From the NCBI RefSeq assembly GCF_900129975.1, contig NZ_FSRG01000003.1, forward strand, positions 856,997 to 920,996: a stretch of 64,000 nucleotides of DNA, read 5' to 3'. The notes under the pieces are model-generated. The model was not told the DNA's origin. It saw only the letters and a list, made by a program, of their open reading frames with translations, and did not search any database. This document shows, one piece after another, positions 17,701 through 28,533 of the stretch (position 1 is its first letter; every line of letters begins with the position of its first letter). Source of the stretch: Halodesulfovibrio marinisediminis DSM 17456 (GTDB taxonomy: Bacteria; Desulfobacterota; Desulfovibrionia; Desulfovibrionales; Desulfovibrionaceae). A program made the translations under genes and the position numbers.

Positions 17701-19087
17701 CATCCGCTATTACCAGCGAATGAACGAACAGTCTGCGATGCAAAGCAAGCCAATACAAAAGAATAAAACCTTTAAGCCCGCCGTGTTTGAAAAACGAAAT
17801 GGAGATTACGGTGTAGTCACGTCGGACGACGTGTGGTTGCCGTTAACCCACGAGCGGGTAAAGGTAGTATTTCCAAGCATGGGAGAGTACTCCACGAGAA
17901 TGCTGGCAGCCTCGTTGCGAAGCCAAGGTATTCGAGCTGAAGCCCTGCCTCCAGCAGATGAGGAACGGCTGAAAATTGGACGCGGTAATTCTACCTGTAA
18001 GGAATGCTTGCCTCTGCAGCTGACCGTGGGATCCATTCTCCATTACCTGCAACACCGTGATCCAGAAGAAGTCACGGTCTACTTCATGCCTAGTGCTGAC
18101 GGTCCTTGCCGATTCGGTCAGTATCACGTCTACACTCAACGATTGTTCAACCGCAAGGCAATCCCAAATGCACCAATTTTAACCCCGACATGTACGGACG
18201 GCTACGGCGGGTTAAACGAAGGCGCGTTGCTCAGCATGTGGCGCAGTGTCGTTATTAGTGACGTGTTTGAAGAAATGAAGTCTACGGTTTTAGCTGGAGC
18301 ACGAGACAGAGAAACTGCCCTTGCCCTCTTTAATACCGAATTCATGGCTGTAACTGATGCCTGCTCTCAGGGATGGAAGCAGGGGCTTGCACAACTTAAA
18401 CGCACAGCATCAACATTGTCCGAAATTGAATTGCGCATGCCATACGAGGAACTGCCTAAAATATCTCTGATAGGCGAAATATTCGTGCGTCACGACGTGA
18501 TCTCACGACAGGGCCTCATTGAACGCATGGCGGACCGCGGTATCGTGGTCAGAACCGCCCAAGGTACGGAATGGATTAAATATACAGACTGGCTCATTAT
18601 GAATGGCATTGAAGGCGATACTTCTTTAGCCTTCTGGATGCGTCTCCTGTTCAAGAAATACTATGACACTAAGATCCGGAATATTCTATCTGAGTCAGGG
18701 CTGTTCTATCACCACAAACAGGACATCCCCCGAACCATTGAGATTGGTTCCAATTATGTTTCACCGAAATTAGCTGGAGAAGCCATCCTGACCGTTGGAG
18801 CAGCTTTCCACGAAATATTCCACCCGTCTTGCGGTATTATTTCCATTGGTCCTTTCGGGTGTATGCCTTCTCGTGTGGCTGAAGCAATTCTTTCAGAGAA
18901 ATTCACGACACAGAATACTCTTAAGGTGTCGGGGAACAACTCCGTACCCGCATCCCTCTCATCAGAGGATCGCAAGCTTCCTTTCCTTGCTATTGAGACA
19001 GACGGTAACCCCTTCCCTCAAATTGTTGAGGCACGGTTAGAGGCTTTTGCACTTCAAGCCAGACGGCTCCATAAGCAAATGATGTAA
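14783..19087 (+). CDS. 2-hydroxyacyl-CoA dehydratase activase/dehydratase-related fusion protein
   Basis: This 1434-residue protein joins two ASKHA ATPase modules of the BadF/BcrA/HgdC type to a DUF2229 region and a HgdB-like part. Module one has KCASGTGEFLLQQLGRM and GRCSVFCKSDC; module two (from about residue 310) has LGLDVGSTTTKGVVM, EIGGQDAKY, EACSAGTGSFLEE and NDQCAAFISSDIK, with Cys residues in the places of the Fe4S4 ligands of HgdC. CTGGSEKCDLGCEIARI and GGICNRW follow near 590-630, then RPVIGINRSYLVNTYYPLFS (DUF2229). ATG 14783 is chosen for its AGGTG site. Such giant fusions occur in anaerobes; the substrate is unknown. It is divergent from the MarR-GNAT gene. Confidence 0.9.
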   Translation: MESLGICIGASSIGMVRLRRENGCTEVIEHDVVCHEGNSRQALLSMLSRVEDLKDLRVAATGRKFRHLLALPTISEPEAVELATAYSLPEDHSYRTVISAGGETFLVYSLRNTGEVEMVHTGNKCASGTGEFLLQQLGRMALSLDELAEMDFTDEPHKVSGRCSVFCKSDCTHALNKGVEKGRVVSGLSKMMAGKCLELLKKLPKDKAVLVGGCSDNEFMVRFLRDEIPDLHIPEEARWFEALGAGLWALDNAPDNTVVNVMGTGNDLTAIFKEKSTSFAFHSPLSEFSELVEFKTHPRGQAQLGDECILGLDVGSTTTKGVVMRTSDLAVIADEYLRTDGDPVGASRRVYSSLADQIDVPISIVGLGVTGSGRAISGLHAQTDGVINEIIAHATASVHFDPEVDTIFEIGGQDAKYTYITAGVPSDYAMNEACSAGTGSFLEESAKESLGVETTEIGEIALQANRPPNFNDQCAAFISSDIKIAIQEGMPLKDIVAGLVYSVCMNYDNRVKGNRPVGKKVFMQGGVCYNEAVPVAMAALTGKHIVVPPEPGLMGAFGVALEVKKRIGQGLLTPSSFDLNELAAREVSYKKTFTCTGGSEKCDLGCEIARIVIDGSTYPFGGICNRWENLRKKRGVDTASRDLVAWRERRCFRDAESASSKPDISDNRPVIGINRSYLVNTYYPLFSTFFQELGYRVVLPQNADTEAMGQRGAAFCFPGEIAHGFMGDLLAMEPDYLFLPHVRGIPTDSNFETSCTCVLVQGEPYYLRTAFPQIEAMGDRAVFPVLDFSKGLEAARKEFLDIGVHFGASKQNAEQAYKKALTAQRQFHADLQKKGKEVLNELEQGDDPFAVVLIGRPYNAFAGVANKGIPAKFASTGVTIIPFDMLPLEEADLEQDMNMYWGMGRLLLKASRLIKDHPKLFGSFITNFSCGPDSFLLSYFREIMGRKPSLTLELDNHTADAGIETRVEAFLDIIRYYQRMNEQSAMQSKPIQKNKTFKPAVFEKRNGDYGVVTSDDVWLPLTHERVKVVFPSMGEYSTRMLAASLRSQGIRAEALPPADEERLKIGRGNSTCKECLPLQLTVGSILHYLQHRDPEEVTVYFMPSADGPCRFGQYHVYTQRLFNRKAIPNAPILTPTCTDGYGGLNEGALLSMWRSVVISDVFEEMKSTVLAGARDRETALALFNTEFMAVTDACSQGWKQGLAQLKRTASTLSEIELRMPYEELPKISLIGEIFVRHDVISRQGLIERMADRGIVVRTAQGTEWIKYTDWLIMNGIEGDTSLAFWMRLLFKKYYDTKIRNILSESGLFYHHKQDIPRTIEIGSNYVSPKLAGEAILTVGAAFHEIFHPSCGIISIGPFGCMPSRVAEAILSEKFTTQNTLKVSGNNSVPASLSSEDRKLPFLAIETDGNPFPQIVEARLEAFALQARRLHKQMM

Positions 19088-19098
19088 GTGCGAACTCC

Positions 19099-19141
19099 GA
19101 CAATATCATTGTTAGAAGTTAAACCTATCATGATAAAATCC
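19099..19141 (+). promoter_or_regulatory. Shared promoter element, copy 1
   Basis: Over 43 bases this stretch matches 20702-20744 at 32 positions without gaps, and both copies end 22-24 bases before a start codon. TTGTTA followed 17 bases later by GATAAA could be the -35 and -10 boxes. The best-conserved block is AAACC-N-ATCATGATAAA. See copy 2. Confidence 0.6.
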
Positions 19142-19162
19142 TCCTGAGATGAGGAGGAGCTT

Positions 19163-19534
19163 ATGAATAAAAGAGAAAAACATAGCAGAAATCGTAAAAG
19201 GCACCATAGAAAAGCCCGCACACAAGGCAAAGAGAGTATTGTTGAATCGGAAGCCTCAATGATCAAAGACGAGGTTGAACATTCTTTAATGGATACCCAT
19301 TTACAGGAATCCTTCTTTGATCCCCATAGCTTTAAAGATAAGGATTGGCTTGGACTTGGACCGCTTGGGCCAAAATCTCGCACTACTCATTCATTGATTG
19401 ATATCGTGCGTGAACAAAAGCTTCGCCGTCATGATGTAAAAATATATTGGAAAGCAGTTAAATATGAGGAAGGACACCTGCACCCAGGTGAAGTAATCCG
19501 CAAAAAAGATATTATTCCACCGGACCGTGAATGA
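19163..19534 (+). CDS. Small highly charged protein of unknown function
   Basis: This 123-residue protein starts at ATG 19163 after a strong GAGGAGGAG ribosome site. Its N-terminus is strongly basic (KREKHSRNRKRHHRKAR), the middle is acidic, and the C-terminal part (DVKIYWKAVKYEEGHLHPG) looks folded. There is no signal peptide or membrane helix. I do not recognise a family. The basic opening resembles that of the protein at 20768, which has the same promoter element, so the two may belong to one regulon. CCTCCT and AGGAGG in the leader form a 6-base stem that hides the ribosome site. Confidence 0.75.
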   Translation: MNKREKHSRNRKRHHRKARTQGKESIVESEASMIKDEVEHSLMDTHLQESFFDPHSFKDKDWLGLGPLGPKSRTTHSLIDIVREQKLRRHDVKIYWKAVKYEEGHLHPGEVIRKKDIIPPDRE

Positions 19535-19585
19535 TAAAACAAACACAATGTTCTTGCCACGGTGTCACCTTCTGGGGTTATTAAC

Positions 19586-19623
19586 AAAAAAAGCTCTTAC
19601 GATTTCTCGTAAGAGCTTTTTTA
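19586..19623 (+). terminator. Rho-independent terminator
   Basis: AGCTCTTACGA pairs with TCGTAAGAGCT around TTTC, with A and T runs on either side. It lies about 55 bases after the small charged protein gene. Confidence 0.88.
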
Positions 19624-19792
19624 CTTTCGTTATTACAAAAGGCTAATTTATCCAGCCTCATTGCGGTCTACTCTACTATTTCTAACGCTATCAGCTATTA
19701 TTGCATCAGGTTATCTTAGCCAACGTTAATTGTTTTCTCTTAAGTATATAGGATCAAACATATTCATTTACGGAGTGTAACCGAATCGTCTT

Positions 19793-20371
19793 CTAACGGA
19801 TGGGAATTAGCCCAGAGTCCATCCACAAAGGAAATTCTTCTACAACCGTATAAATGTGTCCCTCAGCCGTCTGTTCACTCTTGTACAAACAAAAGCTTTC
19901 CACCTGAAGCACAGGCCAAGCCTGCAAAAGTCCGGCACATGCAACTCCAAAGTCATCACCACCCTCTATTTGTTTCACGCGTCCAAGCGTCAGGTGCGGT
20001 TTAAAATTCTCGTTCTGCTTGAAGTCAAAGGCGGCCATAACCTCTTCCACGGCTTCGGCCAGTTCGATACAAGTCTCGGCTCCCTCTTTTATATCCATCC
20101 ACAATATCCGAGGGCCGTGCACATTCGGAATATATTCCAGAGAACCTGCCCGCATTGGAAAGTCTAGAAACTCAATCAACCGGAGTGCATCTCGAATTTC
20201 ATCAACCTTCTCTTCATCAACTTTCCCGAGAAACTGGAGCGTCACATGCCACTTTCCCGGCTTGGTCCAGCTTACTCTTGAGCGCAACCGCCCTCTAAGT
20301 GTCTCGACCATTGAATTAAGCCGTGCTTCATACTCCTCAGAAACAGGTATACCGACAAATAATTTAGGCAT
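19793..20371 (-). CDS. thpR: RNA 2',3'-cyclic phosphodiesterase (2H family)
   Basis: This 192-residue protein has the two HxT motifs of the 2H phosphoesterase family, WHVTLQFLG near residue 43 and FKPHLTLGRV near 127. It starts MPKLFVGIPV, as ThpR/LigT proteins do, and the length is normal. The enzyme opens RNA 2',3'-cyclic phosphates in vitro; its cellular role is unsettled. It stands alone, with a 395-base gap to the next gene on its upstream side. Confidence 0.92.
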   Translation of the reverse strand: MPKLFVGIPVSEEYEARLNSMVETLRGRLRSRVSWTKPGKWHVTLQFLGKVDEEKVDEIRDALRLIEFLDFPMRAGSLEYIPNVHGPRILWMDIKEGAETCIELAEAVEEVMAAFDFKQNENFKPHLTLGRVKQIEGGDDFGVACAGLLQAWPVLQVESFCLYKSEQTAEGHIYTVVEEFPLWMDSGLIPIR

Positions 20372-20701
20372 GGATTCAATTTCCTTTCTTAAAAACGATG
20401 CCGTTCATTCATTTAAGAAATCTTACCTATTTATTCCCAGCTAACACCAACTAAATCAATGAAAAGAGAAGAAAGCGCCCTTTTTATCATGACTTCTTTG
20501 AAGTCCTCCTTAAATTGCCAACAACTTCAAGCGGCTTCATATACCAAATTTAGGCGCAGTTGTTGGTTCCCCGCAGGTCTACAGACCAATCATCTATCAA
20601 TGCGTCCTGCATACTCTCTGACAACAATATTAGCCCCCACTTTCTACCTTTCAAAATATTCAGGAAGATAATTCTGACTCATTATACCCTGATTCATCCC
20701 A
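20372..20701. other. Intergenic region with two inverted repeats
   Basis: GACTTC-TTT-GAAGTC (about 20491-20505) is a compact hairpin, and CCAACAAC (20518-20525) pairs with GTTGTTGG (20559-20566) over a 33-base loop. The region could encode a structured RNA, but there is no clear promoter-terminator pair. Open frames here lack ribosome sites. Confidence 0.35.
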
Positions 20702-20744
20702 GATAATATAATTGGTGAGGGTGAAACCAATCATGATAAACTGC
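20702..20744 (+). promoter_or_regulatory. Shared promoter element, copy 2
   Basis: This is the partner of 19099-19141. TTGGTG and GATAAA take the places of TTGTTA and GATAAA with the same 17-base spacer, and the AAACC-N-ATCATGATAAA block is the same. The similarity stops at the coding regions, so it marks co-regulation rather than a recent gene duplication. Confidence 0.6.
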
Positions 20745-20767
20745 TTCTTACAAATGGAGGCTGTTTT

Positions 20768-21091
20768 ATGCAAAAAAAGAATAAACTCAAAATAATCCGC
20801 AGCAAACGACAACGTAAAGCGACACCTGATCATCAGCTGAGAACTCGGCCAGGTCAAACTCTTGAACTTGATCCAACAAGGGTTCGAAAAGATCTGGATA
20901 TTGTTTCTGATGAAGCTGGTACTCACCCATCCATTTTCGCGCCTCATCAACCCGGCTGTGTGTTTAGTGATACGGATCCTTCTGGGACAACATGTTCAAT
21001 TGAAGGAGTCGAGACTATGAAGCCAGTACCTAGCGTTGCAACCTCATTAAAGGATGTCATGCAAGAACAAAAGGCTCCCAGAAAGCGTTAA
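20768..21091 (+). CDS. Small basic protein of unknown function
   Basis: This 107-residue protein starts after a GGAGG ribosome site. It opens with lysine- and arginine-rich KKNKLKIIRSKRQRKA and has a central SDEAGTHPSIFAPHQPGC segment; the rest is polar and probably loosely folded. No signal peptide, helix or family is recognised. Its promoter is nearly the same as that of the gene at 19163, whose product also begins with a basic stretch. Confidence 0.65.
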   Translation: MQKKNKLKIIRSKRQRKATPDHQLRTRPGQTLELDPTRVRKDLDIVSDEAGTHPSIFAPHQPGCVFSDTDPSGTTCSIEGVETMKPVPSVATSLKDVMQEQKAPRKR

Positions 21092-21444
21092 AAAAGTATT
21101 ACCTCGCTGACTGCGAATGATTTCACGTAAATGCGGAGAGCAATGCCTCCATAAGGGTGAGTGTCGCTGTTGAAATAGGCTATAATAATTAGGTTAATAG
21201 CCTTAAACAGCTAAGATTGAACCAAGCTGTTTTCAACAGCTAACATTATCGCACTCTACTCATTTCTTATTGGTGTTGCTCTCCTCATTCTTTTTATTAC
21301 CGGCTCTTGCATCAAAAAGTTTGGTGCATCGTTACTCATTCTCCGCTTAAGAGAATTCTCTACAAAAGCACTAAGAAGGTCTTCATCGCTGACTAATAAT
21401 TAATTGATTAAGAATAAACGTCGGAGACTCATCAGAGGGAATTC
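21092..21444. other. Intergenic leader region of the histidine kinase operon
   Basis: AGCTGTT-TTC-AACAGCT (21225-21241) forms a 7-base stem, and an earlier AACAGCT (21206-21212) could pair with the same arm, so two alternative leader folds are possible. A 60-codon frame at 21221-21403 encodes a hydrophobic stretch but has no start codon of the usual kind and is not called. Confidence 0.4.
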
Positions 21445-23319
21445 ATGCAGTTATCGCGTAAAGTAAATCTATTTATAGCGTTAGTCTTTGTAGCGCTCAT
21501 CTTACTTTATATTCAAGTTCAACAGCTTATTATTATGCCAAGCTTTGTCTCTTTAGAAAAAGAGATGGCAGTTGATAATACTGAACGTGTTCTTGAGGCT
21601 ATAGATAATGAATTCAACCAGCTGGCACCGATAGCATCAGATTGGGCCTATTGGACGACAACTTACGACTATGTGCTAACAAAAGATGAAACCTATGAAA
21701 AAGAAGTACTTGTTGGGAGTAAAGCGCTCATCGATTTAAAGATGAACTACATAGGAATTTATGATGTAAATGGTAATGCCGTTTGGAATCGAGCCATCGA
21801 CTTATCAACTGGCAAAGTGCTCGACATTGGGCTGCTTTCAGGAAAAAAGCTTCCAGCAAAAAATCCGCTGCTGCAATTACATGGTTTGACTGATGAAGTA
21901 TGTGGCATAATCCCCACTCCGCACGCCCCTATGTTGGTTGTGGCAAAGTCCATTTTAACAAATGAAAATAAGGGGCCAACTGCTGGCACATTTATTTTAG
22001 GAAAGTTTTTGGATGAAGCTTGCATTCACTCAATAAGTCAGCAAACAAAATTTCTCATTTTGGCCTCACAGCCTACTTCCAATGCAGCGCCTGCCTTGAT
22101 TCATACACACACAGCACATGAAAGTATTCCCCACACACAGTATCGGCTAGTGACCACACAGGATTATTGGAAAGTTTATACTACATTGCTCGACTTGCAT
22201 AAAAAACCAATCTTGACGTTACAAGTGGACACCGCCCGAGATATCTCCACTTATGGGGCAATGGCAGTCAAGCATTCCTTATGGCTTTTGATTACAGCAG
22301 GCCTAGCAGTGATGTTTGTTCTTTGGAAGTTTCTTCAACTTGCTGTCATAGCGCCAATAACAACACTAACAAATCACACCATAAAAATTGGTAACAACAA
22401 CATGCTAGATGAGCATGTTGAAATTAAAGGGAAAGATGAGATAGGAGTTTTAAGCAAAACCTTTAATCAAATGATCGACCGTCTTGCAGAGAGCAGAAAG
22501 CAATTAATTGAACAATCGTATCGCTCAGGAGCTAACGACCTGGCAAGCGGAACTCTCCATAATATTAGAAATACAATAACACCATTAAGTGTAAGGCTGT
22601 CCACCTTGCAGCAGGCTCTAAAGACGGCTCCACTGTCAGAAATAAGGAAAGCGGCAGAGGAGCTTATAGATCCAACAACACCACAAGAGCGCCTCAACGA
22701 TTTACTTCAGTTCTTAAAACTAGCCACAGAAGATTTAGAAAGATTATTAGAAAAAAGCTATGATGAACTGACACTGTCGATTCAACAAATTGGCCGAGTG
22801 GAAAAATGCTTAGTTGATAAACGTCTGTTGCCCCACTCTGACCAACTTATTGAACCGATATGCATGTTGGATGTTATTAATGAAGTTAAAAAGAGATTAG
22901 GGCCTGAAGTTAGGGATACAATAAATATCGAAATTGAAGATAGTGTTGAAAAATGTAGCAATATTGTTGGAACACAAGCCGCATTACAACTTGTTGTAGA
23001 AAATATATTAATCAATGCTGCAGAATCAATTGCAACAATTGATCGCAATAAAGGTTGCGTAATAATTTCAGCAAAGAAAAAAGTAACTCCAGAGCAATCA
23101 ATGGTTGAATACCTTTTTACCGACAACGGGGCGGGGGTGGACCATAATCACATTGATCACTTATTTGAACGCGACTTTAGTACCAAGAATAGAAATGGTG
23201 CTGGGTTTGGCCTTCATTGGAGTTCAAATACGATACAGGCTCTGGGGGGGCAGATGTTTATAGAAAGCCCTGGCATCGGGCATGGTGCAACCGTTCATAT
23301 ACTCCTGCCCCTTGCTTAA
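21445..23319 (+). CDS. CHASE4 sensor histidine kinase
   Basis: This 624-residue membrane kinase has an N-terminal helix, a periplasmic CHASE4 domain (to about residue 270; DNTERVLEAIDNEFNQLAPI and DWAYWTTTYDYV), a second membrane helix, HAMP (about 295-345), a phosphotransfer helix and an HATPase domain. The H-box is atypical: LASGTLHNIRNTITPL rather than HEIRNPL. N-box ENILINAAES, G1 TDNGAGVD and G2 GAGFGLHWS are intact. The next gene encodes its likely partner, a REC-GGDEF-EAL protein 37 bases downstream. Confidence 0.93.
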   Translation: MQLSRKVNLFIALVFVALILLYIQVQQLIIMPSFVSLEKEMAVDNTERVLEAIDNEFNQLAPIASDWAYWTTTYDYVLTKDETYEKEVLVGSKALIDLKMNYIGIYDVNGNAVWNRAIDLSTGKVLDIGLLSGKKLPAKNPLLQLHGLTDEVCGIIPTPHAPMLVVAKSILTNENKGPTAGTFILGKFLDEACIHSISQQTKFLILASQPTSNAAPALIHTHTAHESIPHTQYRLVTTQDYWKVYTTLLDLHKKPILTLQVDTARDISTYGAMAVKHSLWLLITAGLAVMFVLWKFLQLAVIAPITTLTNHTIKIGNNNMLDEHVEIKGKDEIGVLSKTFNQMIDRLAESRKQLIEQSYRSGANDLASGTLHNIRNTITPLSVRLSTLQQALKTAPLSEIRKAAEELIDPTTPQERLNDLLQFLKLATEDLERLLEKSYDELTLSIQQIGRVEKCLVDKRLLPHSDQLIEPICMLDVINEVKKRLGPEVRDTINIEIEDSVEKCSNIVGTQAALQLVVENILINAAESIATIDRNKGCVIISAKKKVTPEQSMVEYLFTDNGAGVDHNHIDHLFERDFSTKNRNGAGFGLHWSSNTIQALGGQMFIESPGIGHGATVHILLPLA

Positions 23320-23356
23320 GAAGTAAGTTGCGCTAACTTTGAAAGAGGAAAAAGCT

Positions 23357-25213
23357 GTGTATAGTGTGAACTATAGCTCCATCAAAATATTAGTTGCTGA
23401 TGATGAACCTGATATTCTTGATTCGTATCGGTTAATTCTCGCCCCCAATACTCACTCAACCAGTAGCGCTGTTAATAACCTAAAAAATAAATTGTTTGGC
23501 TCAAGCAGTGGCACTCCCTCCTGTCAGCCAGAGCCTAGCTTTGATGTAGTATACACACCAAGTGCGAAAAAGGCAGTACAAGCAGTACAAGAAAGTATTG
23601 AAGTTAATGCCCCCTTTGCTATTGCATTTATTGACATGCGCATGCCCCCCGGTCCCAATGGAGCTTGGGCAGCATCACAAATTCGCGCTCTTGATCCCCA
23701 AATAGAGATTGTCATTTCTACTGCGTACACAGATTTTACTCCAGAGGAACTCTCTACCCTTGTACCGCCTGCAGGGAAGATGTTCTATCTTCAAAAACCA
23801 TTTCATCCCTACGAAGTCCGTCAACTTGCGCTAGCCTTAGGACATAAATGGCAAGCAGAAAAAGAAATTACTCAGGTTGCGTACCATGACAACCTGACAG
23901 GATTACCCAATCGTGCTTATTTCCTCAGTGAGATAAAAAAAGCTGTTTCTTTTGCGAGAATGCATAAAGAAATGTTGGCACTTTTATTTATAGATCTTGA
24001 TAAATTTAAACGCATTAACGATGCCCTGGGGCACGATGCTGGTGACGAGTTACTCTGTTCTGTTGCAGAAAAAATTAAAAACTGCTTACGGAGTTCTGAT
24101 ACAGTTTCAAGGTTTGGAGAAGAAGGGGTCGCGAGCACAACTATAGCAAGACTTGGTGGAGATGAATTTACAGTACTCCTTACCAATTTGAAGCACCAAG
24201 ATAATGCTTTTTCTGTAGCGAGACGGATTCAAGAAGAACTGGCAAAGCCAATAGACATAGCAAATCATCAACTCATTATAACACCAAGCATAGGAATTAG
24301 CTTATATCCTAAAGACAGTAGAGATAATCTTGCGTTGTTAAAGCATGCTGATTTGGCAATGTATTTCGCAAAAAATAAAGGCCGTAATAACATACAATTC
24401 TATGAAAACTCTATGGATGAAAAAGCTATGCTACGCCTTGACTTAGAGAGTGAATTACGTCTTGCCATTGATAGAAATGAACTATCGCTTAATTTCCAGC
24501 CACAAATTAGTTTAACAACTAGAGAGGTTACCGGTCTTGAAGCTTTGCTTTATTGGGAAAGTTCATCATTAGGTATTATCCCTTCGAATGAGTTTATTCC
24601 CGTTGCTGAAGAAAGCGGACTCATTATCCCTATTGGAGAATGGGGACTTCAGACAGCATGCCAACAGGTTAAAAACTGGATAGACGCTGGAATAAACATT
24701 GAACGCATTTCTATTCCGATTTCAGACATGCAATTCACTAAGACAAATTTCTCACGCACTGTGTCTACCATTCTTGCAGAAACCCAGCTCTCCCCATCAG
24801 TTTTGGAGCTGGAAATTTTAGAATCCAGCCTTGCTAAGGACATTGATATGACCAGTAACACCCTTAATGAATTGAAAGCTCTTGGCTTAAAAATTGCGGT
24901 TAACAATTTCGGCACAGGGTATTCTCTTCTTAACTACTTAGAGCAATTCCCTATTGACCGACTAAAGATAAACAAAACTTATGTTAAAGCCCTTACTCGG
25001 AACCCTGAAGATCAAATCATAATAACTGCAATCCTCGAAATGGGGAAAAGAAAGAACATAAAGGTTACGGCAAAAGGGGTCGAGACAAGTGAGCAACTTC
25101 AATTATTGCAAAGAAAAGAATGCTCGGAAGGACAAGGGCGTTACTTCCATCAACCAATGAACGTTGAAGAAACCGAAAAATTCATGCTTGAACAAAAAGA
25201 AACGCAAACATAA
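23357..25213 (+). CDS. Response regulator with GGDEF and degenerate EAL domains
   Basis: This protein of about 618 residues has a receiver (ILVADDEP, phosphoacceptor in IAFIDMRMPPG, LQKPF) containing an insertion of about 40 residues, then GGDEF (RLGGDEF with FIDLDKFKRINDALGHDAGD) and EAL. GGDEF keeps its catalytic motif but has no RxxD inhibitory site at the usual place. EAL has lost key metal ligands: the usual DDFGTG is NNFGTG, KID is KIN and the E of EGVET is K. So it should make c-di-GMP but not break it down. The GTG at 23357 has the best ribosome site (AGAGGA). It pairs with the upstream kinase. Confidence 0.9.
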   Translation: MYSVNYSSIKILVADDEPDILDSYRLILAPNTHSTSSAVNNLKNKLFGSSSGTPSCQPEPSFDVVYTPSAKKAVQAVQESIEVNAPFAIAFIDMRMPPGPNGAWAASQIRALDPQIEIVISTAYTDFTPEELSTLVPPAGKMFYLQKPFHPYEVRQLALALGHKWQAEKEITQVAYHDNLTGLPNRAYFLSEIKKAVSFARMHKEMLALLFIDLDKFKRINDALGHDAGDELLCSVAEKIKNCLRSSDTVSRFGEEGVASTTIARLGGDEFTVLLTNLKHQDNAFSVARRIQEELAKPIDIANHQLIITPSIGISLYPKDSRDNLALLKHADLAMYFAKNKGRNNIQFYENSMDEKAMLRLDLESELRLAIDRNELSLNFQPQISLTTREVTGLEALLYWESSSLGIIPSNEFIPVAEESGLIIPIGEWGLQTACQQVKNWIDAGINIERISIPISDMQFTKTNFSRTVSTILAETQLSPSVLELEILESSLAKDIDMTSNTLNELKALGLKIAVNNFGTGYSLLNYLEQFPIDRLKINKTYVKALTRNPEDQIIITAILEMGKRKNIKVTAKGVETSEQLQLLQRKECSEGQGRYFHQPMNVEETEKFMLEQKETQT

Positions 25214-25314
25214 CGTGGCAAACACGTTCAACAAACCATCCCACCTGGCATATTAAGCATGTCTTGTAATTTCATTGCAGTAATAGCCTGCATTTTTACA
25301 TTAATCATAAAAAA

Positions 25315-25333
25315 GCCCTTGTAAGACAAGGGC
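25315..25333 (-). terminator. Rho-independent terminator
   Basis: GCCCTTGT-AAG-ACAAGGGC is followed on the minus strand by a run of six T. It lies 65 bases downstream of the Cys-rich protein gene and has no T run on the plus strand. Confidence 0.8.
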
Positions 25334-25397
25334 ATTATAGCTTCTCTTCTTTTCAAAAATGGGAGAGATTAAAACGTGCAGAGGCTTCAACTCATTT

Positions 25398-25739
25398 TTA
25401 CTGTTCCTCTTCATCTAACCCATTAAGGGCTAATTTTTCAGATCGGCAAATATCCTTATCTACCTCAGAATATGCCCATTCTTGCCAGCATTGAACCGGA
25501 GTGACCGCTTTAACATGGGGGCACTTACTACACCCTTTGCACCGTTCAGGTTCATTTTTAGGAATCCATCCGTACAGTTCATGAGGACATGCTTCTTTTG
25601 CTCTCTCTGCGGATAAAATTTGAAATGCCCTGTGCAACTTCCAGTAACGACGCTCCTCTGACGTTGCGTTGGTCAAAAAAGAAATACGGGCTCTAGCATC
25701 TTCGATTAATTCAGGGAAAAAACATCCATTGTCACTCAT
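25398..25739 (-). CDS. Cysteine-rich conserved hypothetical protein
   Basis: This protein of about 113 residues has a cysteine cluster, CPHELYGW then CKGCSKCPH, plus two more Cys residues (QCWQEW, ICRSEK). The spacing suits a zinc or iron-sulphur site. No signal peptide is present. ATG 25739 has GGGAG upstream and is preferred to the longer frame. I do not recognise a family, and the flanking genes give no hint. Confidence 0.75.
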   Translation of the reverse strand: MSDNGCFFPELIEDARARISFLTNATSEERRYWKLHRAFQILSAERAKEACPHELYGWIPKNEPERCKGCSKCPHVKAVTPVQCWQEWAYSEVDKDICRSEKLALNGLDEEEQ

Positions 25740-26045
25740 GCTGACTCCCATTAACACGCTGGTATTACATTTGGGTCAAGATTCCTAATCACGTAATCAT
25801 ACAATACAACGACGTTATCACCATACCACAACACAAAGAATCCTCAAAGAGTGTCTGCTACACTAGGTTATTCAATAAGCAAAAAAAGCGTCATCTGTAG
25901 CACCGTATGAACTCTACTCTACGATACTCCCTCTCCTTGAAGAAAGCGCGACGCTTCAGATTATATTGAAACGCCGCGCTCATATATTGCAAATAACTTC
26001 ATGAGAGCGTTCTAGCGGACGCCCTCGAAGAGGGTTTAGCTACCA
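25740..26045. other. Intergenic region downstream of katG
   Basis: Nothing coding is seen. A short CCCTC-GAA-GAGGG hairpin (26022-26034) lies just after the katG stop; it lacks a clear T run on the katG strand, so it is a weak terminator candidate. Confidence 0.35.
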
Positions 26046-28274
<2,229 letters not shown>

Positions 28275-28533
28275 CTATGCTGCAATAAATAGCTATACAG
28301 CCACCTCCCAGCCTACCAAAAGAGTATGTATATTCCTATCAAGCCACTGATGTTATCAATTCTTTGCTATTGATTTTCTATCCACAAAACAATTTCTATG
28401 TAGTGATATGACTCTGTGCGAAGGAACCAAAGAATAAGTTTTTGATAGGCGATGTCTTTCTCATAACCTGAACTAGTAAAAAATAGAAAATGTTAGCTAA
28501 CAAATCTGCTTTGATTCACGGAATTGCCATAAA

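Noticed and set aside
21221-21403. Open frame for a hydrophobic peptide upstream of the histidine kinase
   Set aside because: There is no ATG, GTG or TTG with a ribosome site at its beginning; the frame is bounded by stops and may be chance or a remnant.
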